A stretch of 12,679 nt of DNA, taken from the NCBI RefSeq assembly GCF_965657105.1, contig NZ_CBFHNB010000063.1, positions 1 through 12,679 on the forward strand, given 5' to 3'. Under the pieces are notes generated by a model that saw only the letters and a list, made by a program, of their open reading frames with translations, was not told where the DNA came from and ran no database searches. Shown here one piece after another: positions 8,390 to 12,679 of this stretch; position 1 is the first letter of the stretch, and each line of letters opens with the position of its first letter. The position numbers and the translations under genes are program-made. Origin of the DNA: Puniceispirillum sp965657105. Its GTDB lineage: Bacteria > Pseudomonadota > Alphaproteobacteria > Puniceispirillales > Puniceispirillaceae.

Positions 8390-8419
8390 AATATATACGG
8401 TGTTCTAAATGAGCCGCAA
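8390..8419 (-). promoter_or_regulatory. Weak candidate promoter for valS-ilvD
   Basis: On the minus strand TTGCGG (8419-8414) is followed after 18 bases by TATATT (8395-8390), 36 bases before the valS ATG. The -10 is good but the -35 is poor. The 8354-8493 gap also holds a small GGCT/AGCC hairpin near 8452-8465 and a T7 run, neither forming a clear terminator for tolC, so readthrough from tolC into valS cannot be excluded. Confidence 0.25.
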
Positions 8420-8493
8420 AAAAATTGCTATCTTTTTGATGTGAGAATACAGGCTAAGCAAGCCCCACTCATTTCATATTTATCGCCGAATAC

Positions 8494-9873
8494 CTAATTT
8501 GTGATAGGAATTATACCGCTAAACATGTCATCAGGTGACGGCAAGTCGGATAATGATGGCAAAACATCACCAAGCCCCAGATTAACCGCAGATAACTGAC
8601 CCATAGCCGCCTTAAATCTGTAGGACGCTAAGATAATATCATGTTCTGCATTGACAAGTCGTAACTCAGCAGCATTTACATCCTGTTCGGCATCAAGCTG
8701 ATCAAGGATTGTTTTCTGTCCAAAGGTCACTTCGCTGACAATACCGCGCGCAACTAGCCGCGTTGCTTCCAATTCACTGGTTACAGCATCAAGGCGTATT
8801 TTCGTTGTATTCATATTACGAAACGCACTTCGCAAATCCACATCTACAGCACGAATGGCTTCATCGCGAGCAAATTTACTTTGCGCATGGCTTGCAGACA
8901 CACTGCGAGACTTTGCCCGTGTTGCATTCGTCGTCAGGAACGGAGACGAAAATACAATCTGGGCTGACATATCATCTAAATCGCCTGCCGTACCGGTCCT
9001 ATCTTTTGAGCTGGCCGACAAGGAAAAGCTCACTGTTGGTTTAACCGCCGCCGCCAATGTATTAAATTGCTGACTTGCGCTCAATTCATTCGCAATGGCT
9101 TTGCGGATATTTGGATGTTCAGCGCGGGCGATGTTCTCGGCTTCAAGTAATGTGTCAGGCAGTGAAGACAACGCCGCAGGCAGAGACAGATCGCGCAATT
9201 CGATACCCGTCAGTGAATGGAGATTATCCTCTGCATTTTGCAAATCTGCGGCAGAAGCGATGGCATCTGACTGTGCACGTGCATAGCGTGCTTTTGACTC
9301 AGCTACACGAGTTGGAGTTGCGGCCCCTGCTCTAACCCGGGCTTCGGCAGCTTTAACATGAGACTCAAGTCGTCCCAGATTATCTGCAAGTAACGACACT
9401 TCGCGTTGTGCCTTTACAACATCAAGATATGCCTCGATTGTTTTCAATATCAAAGCTTGTTCGGAATTGCTGTAGCTGGCGGATGCCGCATCAAGATTAT
9501 ATTGCGCTAACTTTGAGTTTTCGACCGTTTGCCCCCCATCATAGAGATTCTTACTCAAGGTAATGGCTGCAGACGCATATTGTGTTTGTTCAAACCCACT
9601 CGTTGTTCTGGAGTCGCTATGTGATTGGTTACCAATGATTTTAACAGTACCTGTTAGATCACTTGTCGATGTCGATACCCCAATTTGTTCACGTGCCGAT
9701 ACCCAGCTTTGCCGCGCGGCGGCCAGTTCAGCGCTATTGGCAAGGCTTGCACGTAATGCCTCATTAAGCGTAGCTGACAGCGCGGTTGTGGATGCCAGCA
9801 TAACAGTGGCAAAAAGCATAACGGCATGAGCAAATGAGCGAGAAACATAAGTCATAAAATTCATAGACTCCAT
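8494..9873 (-). CDS. tolC: TolC-family outer-membrane efflux/secretion channel
   Basis: A 459-residue outer-membrane factor that forms the trimeric exit duct for type I secretion and multidrug efflux systems. An N-terminal signal peptide is visible: a hydrophobic stretch (about 14-28) ending ALSA, with likely cleavage after residue 34. The mature part is a duplicated TolC fold: Ala-rich long helices (about 36-68, 122-210) alternating with beta segments (SAAITLSKNLYDGG; later SAQIVFSSPFLT), then helices with the familiar DQLDAEQDVNAAELRLVNAEHD. Three ATGs (9873, 9864, 9855) could start it; none has a well-spaced ribosome binding site, so the exact N-terminus is uncertain. It follows the pcm-like gene by 23 bases and probably shares its promoter at 10603-10631. 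Cargo and inner-membrane partners are not in the window. Confidence 0.9.
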   Translation of the reverse strand: MESMNFMTYVSRSFAHAVMLFATVMLASTTALSATLNEALRASLANSAELAAARQSWVSAREQIGVSTSTSDLTGTVKIIGNQSHSDSRTTSGFEQTQYASAAITLSKNLYDGGQTVENSKLAQYNLDAASASYSNSEQALILKTIEAYLDVVKAQREVSLLADNLGRLESHVKAAEARVRAGAATPTRVAESKARYARAQSDAIASAADLQNAEDNLHSLTGIELRDLSLPAALSSLPDTLLEAENIARAEHPNIRKAIANELSASQQFNTLAAAVKPTVSFSLSASSKDRTGTAGDLDDMSAQIVFSSPFLTTNATRAKSRSVSASHAQSKFARDEAIRAVDVDLRSAFRNMNTTKIRLDAVTSELEATRLVARGIVSEVTFGQKTILDQLDAEQDVNAAELRLVNAEHDIILASYRFKAAMGQLSAVNLGLGDVLPSLSDLPSPDDMFSGIIPITN

Positions 9874-9896
9874 AATGCTGAGGCATCATAATCAGA

Positions 9897-10571
9897 TTAA
9901 AAGATAAATTCAGGTTTTGTATTGAACTCGTCTAGGTTGGGTACCTGTGCGTTAAAAAGGGGTGTGCATGAAAAGTAATCTCCGGCGCGCGTCCATAGAC
10001 TCGCTACACCAACCGCTTCATTTTTACCACGTTTAACCGCCACCAAACGCCCTTTTGGGGTCAGCTGAGTTAGCAAAGAGTCAGGTACAGTTTCAACTGC
10101 CCCTTCAATAATGATACGGTCATAAGGACCTTCATCAGCATATCCATCAGCGAGGCGCGACTTAATAAAGGCAGCATTATCAATGCCAATATTAGCCAGC
10201 GTTTCTTGGGCTTTATCTACAAGTTGCGTACGTGTTTCAATGGCAATAACCGAACCAGCTATTTGCGCCATGATAGCTGTGCCATATCCCGAACCAGCAC
10301 CAACAACCAGAACATTATCATCGCTCCGAACTTCAAGCGCCTGAAGCAACCGTGAAAGAACCATTGGTTCCATCAAACATCTGCCATTTGTCAGCATAAG
10401 ATCTTCGTCAATATAGGCAATTGAGCGCTGGTGCTTTGCAACAAAGGCTTCACGGGGTATCGTCAAAAAAGCGTCAAGCACACGTTCATCGGTAACCTTG
10501 TTTGGCCTAATTTGGCAATTAACCATCATTTCACGGGCACTTGCAAACTGCGTGTCATTCATTTCAGGCAT
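9897..10571 (-). CDS. Protein-L-isoaspartate O-methyltransferase-like protein
   Basis: A 224-residue SAM-dependent methyltransferase-fold protein of the PCMT family. Motif I reads LVVGAGSGYGTAIMAQIAG (about 88-106), followed by an acidic E at the end of the next strand (VIAIE), then DGYADEGPYDRIIIEGAVETVP and TPKGRLVAVKRG. The N-terminal SAREMMVNCQIRPNKVTDERVLDAF is standard for the family. In classical PCMT a loop with an (I/T)S-x-P Ser contacts the substrate and SAM; here the matching place reads GRCLMEPMVLSRLL, with no Ser before the Pro. From memory, tolC-linked alphaproteobacterial homologues share this RYLMEP-like form, so isoaspartate repair is doubtful and no symbol is given. M4 (ATG at 10562) is an alternative start, with a GAG about nine bases ahead. 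tolC follows after 23 bases. Confidence 0.85.
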   Translation of the reverse strand: MPEMNDTQFASAREMMVNCQIRPNKVTDERVLDAFLTIPREAFVAKHQRSIAYIDEDLMLTNGRCLMEPMVLSRLLQALEVRSDDNVLVVGAGSGYGTAIMAQIAGSVIAIETRTQLVDKAQETLANIGIDNAAFIKSRLADGYADEGPYDRIIIEGAVETVPDSLLTQLTPKGRLVAVKRGKNEAVGVASLWTRAGDYFSCTPLFNAQVPNLDEFNTKPEFIF

Positions 10572-10602
10572 CTCATCATCAAGACATTAAACTAGTCATG
10601 AA

Positions 10603-10631
10603 CTTATAGGCCTTGTGTCAGACAACTTCAA
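10603..10631 (-). promoter_or_regulatory. Sigma70-type promoter for the pcm-like gene and tolC
   Basis: On the minus strand TTGAAG (10631-10626) and TATAAG (10608-10603) are exactly 17 bases apart, matching four of six and five of six consensus positions. The -10 ends 31 bases before the ATG at 10571. This is the best promoter match in the window and lies in the 93-base gap after the LamG/lectin gene. Confidence 0.55.
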
Positions 10632-10664
10632 TGCTGGTGAACTAAACATCTCAAAAAAATCAGA

Positions 10665-12679
10665 TTAGGGTGTTACCTTGCAATATTTGGTATGAATTTC
10701 CATGTCGATAGTGGCACTGCTCGCCGATTGAACATTTGGGTCAGTCGCCATGCCGCCCCACTCACGATAATGCCCACAAATTCTTTCATGATCGGGTGTT
10801 GGTGATTGACAATATGCTGCATTCATAGGCGCTGAACGCCATAACCCGGCACCTCTTGAACTACGATTAATGAACAGGTGCTTGGCCGGGCTTGTGGAAT
10901 AAGAAACGCTGCTCTTAGGTTGGAAATCACTTACATTTTTTCCTGTTGATCCAAGCGAAAAATTTGAAAATCGCATTTTTTGCGTATCAGTATTCTTTAT
11001 CCATAAAGGTGCCAGATCATTGTCACGAACGCTCAGTATATTATCCACTGGATTTCTGTACATAAGTAAATTGGTTGCCACACCATTATCTGTGCCATCA
11101 TCTATTATGGGCATCCCTCCTCCATAGCCCGACCAAAACCTTGTGCCATTGTCAGGGCCATTGATCCAGCGCCAGTTACCTGGCTCGGTTTCACTTGCCC
11201 CAATCCACCCATGATAGGGTCTGCCTAAGAACGTTTGATCTATAAAATAGCTTTCTTCGGGGCTTGTTATTGTCATCAAATAAGGCTGAAGACCACACAT
11301 TTTTGGTTCAATTTGATGCGCTCTGGCTAAAGCTGTATTAAAACTATAAGGTTGCCCATTAAAAGTAACAAAATCATAAAAGTGATATTTTCCATCGATC
11401 TCTAAAGCGGGCTCACCCATGCTGAAAACAATTTTCTTTTCTATGCTGTAATTTGTTGCCGTAGATTCAAACTTTACAGACCGCATTGCACGATTCCATA
11501 TCTGTGTTGGCAGACTTTTACCGTTGTTAGTGTAAAAGGCCAAAATACCATCTAACTGATTCCAATAAGCTTGTACCGATACAGGTAGATTTTTAATATT
11601 GGAATATGCAGTGGACACTGAAGTCGTTTGTTTCGATTGTGCGGTAATAGTTAATTTATCATGTTCTGGGTCAAACCCCTCAGTAATGATCGCATAAGCT
11701 GTCTTAACACTACATCCAGGCGCCACAAAAACGTCACTAGGGGTAATTGAGCATAAAGCCTGTTCAGGCGCGATAATATTATTGGAAAAGCTACTTGTGA
11801 CATTCTTTTGCGCCACGGTGATATTCGACCCAGCGGCTGCCCCTATGGCAAAATTTGCAGTAACGGTTTCCGGACTTGTTCCAACATTATTAAAAAATCC
11901 ATCATTACCTGGAACAAAAACATCTTTACTTTTTAACACCCACCCATTCTGGCCAGTTGGGTTTTGTGGGGTGGCACCCACACCTTGCCAGAGTTCATAT
12001 AAATTATCTGAATTCGAGTCAAAGAAGCAAAATTTCTGCGATGTCTGACTTTTTTTATTACCAAATGACACTAGGTCACCGTTATCGAAATTACGCAACA
12101 TTCCATGATTGTTGCGGCCACTGAAATCTGAAATCTGCGTCTGTAGTGTTGAGCCTAAGTCAAACATCGGCCAATGCAAAATCTGTGATGTCGTTTTTAC
12201 TGTATTGAGACTAGAATCGTCATTAAACAGCCTTGTTATATCTTGTGCTTCAAGTTCTTCACCCCAAACCCGCAAGTCTGATATGCTACCTTTAAAAGAA
12301 TGGGTTCCATTTTTATCGCGGGCACCAACCAGCAATTTTGACGCGGTTGTGCGCATCAAATAATTGGGGGATAACATCATGGGATCTTCACGTCTATTTC
12401 CACTTTGTCGAACACCATCAACATATTGTTTGAGAATACTCCCATTGATTACCGTACTGGTTGTCGAATGTGGAAAGGTTATGACAACGTGGTGCCATGA
12501 ATTATCTAAAAAATTAATGCCCCTATAGGTCCCGAAAAGAGAACCTTCCAATTCGACAAACAGCTCACCGTTCCGCAACAAAATTGCAAATTGACGACCG
12601 CTTGTTTCACCCCATCTCAGAATAACATTTTCTTGTACTTGCCCATTTTCAGCTTTAACCCAGAACGAAATACTTCTGG
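10665..12679 (-). CDS. Large secreted/surface protein with LamG-like, cadherin-like and C-type lectin-like domains (5' end missing)
   Basis: The frame stays open from the right edge to the TAA at 10667-10665, giving 671 C-terminal residues; the true start is outside the window. Domains in order: a LamG/concanavalin-like domain beginning at the edge (RSISFWVKAENG, then NSWHHVVITFP, YVDGVRQSG, GSISDLRVWGEEL), roughly 12679-12220; a stretch I do not recognise with SDFSGRNNHGMLRN and NPTGQNGWVL; a cadherin/Ig-like module near 11714-11420 (CSVKTAYAIITEGFDPEHDKL in part, GILAFY, MRSVKFEST); and a C-type lectin-like domain from about 11390 (KYHFYDFV, YLMTITSPEES, WIGASE, GNWRWINGP, FWSGYGGG). The usual WND/EPNN calcium motif is not evident, so sugar binding is unproven. 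Paired cysteines and the domain types imply export; no RTX repeats, LPXTG or C-terminal membrane anchor is seen. It is more AT-rich than the housekeeping genes (one sampled line 38% GC). Confidence 0.85.
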   Translation of the reverse strand, partial: RSISFWVKAENGQVQENVILRWGETSGRQFAILLRNGELFVELEGSLFGTYRGINFLDNSWHHVVITFPHSTTSTVINGSILKQYVDGVRQSGNRREDPMMLSPNYLMRTTASKLLVGARDKNGTHSFKGSISDLRVWGEELEAQDITRLFNDDSSLNTVKTTSQILHWPMFDLGSTLQTQISDFSGRNNHGMLRNFDNGDLVSFGNKKSQTSQKFCFFDSNSDNLYELWQGVGATPQNPTGQNGWVLKSKDVFVPGNDGFFNNVGTSPETVTANFAIGAAAGSNITVAQKNVTSSFSNNIIAPEQALCSITPSDVFVAPGCSVKTAYAIITEGFDPEHDKLTITAQSKQTTSVSTAYSNIKNLPVSVQAYWNQLDGILAFYTNNGKSLPTQIWNRAMRSVKFESTATNYSIEKKIVFSMGEPALEIDGKYHFYDFVTFNGQPYSFNTALARAHQIEPKMCGLQPYLMTITSPEESYFIDQTFLGRPYHGWIGASETEPGNWRWINGPDNGTRFWSGYGGGMPIIDDGTDNGVATNLLMYRNPVDNILSVRDNDLAPLWIKNTDTQKMRFSNFSLGSTGKNVSDFQPKSSVSYSTSPAKHLFINRSSRGAGLWRSAPMNAAYCQSPTPDHERICGHYREWGGMATDPNVQSASSATIDMEIHTKYCKVTP

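Noticed and set aside
8354..8493. A T-box or leader attenuator controlling valS, or a terminator for tolC
   Set aside because: No T-box sequence or leader peptide with Val codons is present; the only hairpin (GGCT/AGCC) is four pairs and is not followed directly by the T run.
10665..11420. A diversity-generating retroelement target, because C-type lectin folds are common targets
   Set aside because: No reverse transcriptase, template repeat or near-identical repeat is seen in the window, and the C-terminus does not resemble the known variable-region motif.
12579..12581. A TTG at this point as the start of the LamG/lectin gene
   Set aside because: The reading frame and LamG sequence continue upstream to the window edge, so the TTG is internal and the gene is simply truncated.

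Overview
The window looks like ordinary chromosome from an alphaproteobacterium. Housekeeping gene order argues for this: argS next to dgt, a divergent erpA-xthA pair, and a pcm-like/tolC/valS run are all arrangements known from alphaproteobacteria. Sampled 60-base lines run from about 50% GC in housekeeping genes down to about 40% or less elsewhere. The moderate GC, the gene order and a large LamG/C-type-lectin surface protein fit a marine lineage such as SAR116 (Puniceispirillum-like). That placement is inference, not read directly from the sequence.

Layout. (1) Bases 1-2429, minus strand: dgt (dNTP triphosphohydrolase) followed 45 bases later by argS (arginyl-tRNA synthetase), which runs off the left edge. 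(2) A 153-base divergent control region. (3) Bases 2583-3739, plus strand: erpA (A-type Fe-S carrier) and xthA (exonuclease III family AP endonuclease), two bases apart. (4) A strong hairpin at 3860-3883 between the convergent xthA and ilvD, probably ending transcription from both sides. (5) Bases 3910-8353, minus strand: valS (valyl-tRNA synthetase), then ilvD (dihydroxy-acid dehydratase, valine/isoleucine synthesis) 34 bases downstream with a good ribosome binding site. (6) Bases 8494-10571, minus strand: a pcm-like methyltransferase gene and a tolC-family outer-membrane channel gene, 23 bases apart, behind a good sigma70-type promoter. (7) From 10665 to the right edge, minus strand: the C-terminal 671 residues of a large secreted or surface protein with a LamG-like domain, a cadherin/Ig-like module and a C-type lectin-like domain.

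No mobile element, CRISPR array, tRNA or rRNA is visible, and no stretch longer than 300 bases lacks a gene. I see no convincing new multi-gene system. The points most worth a second look are: no popZ-like gene between tolC and valS, where many alphaproteobacteria carry one; an HAAH version of the ArgRS HIGH motif; a pcm-like enzyme whose usual Ser-containing substrate loop is changed; a sharply AT-rich island inside valS; the valS-ilvD pairing; and the truncated LamG/lectin protein next to tolC.
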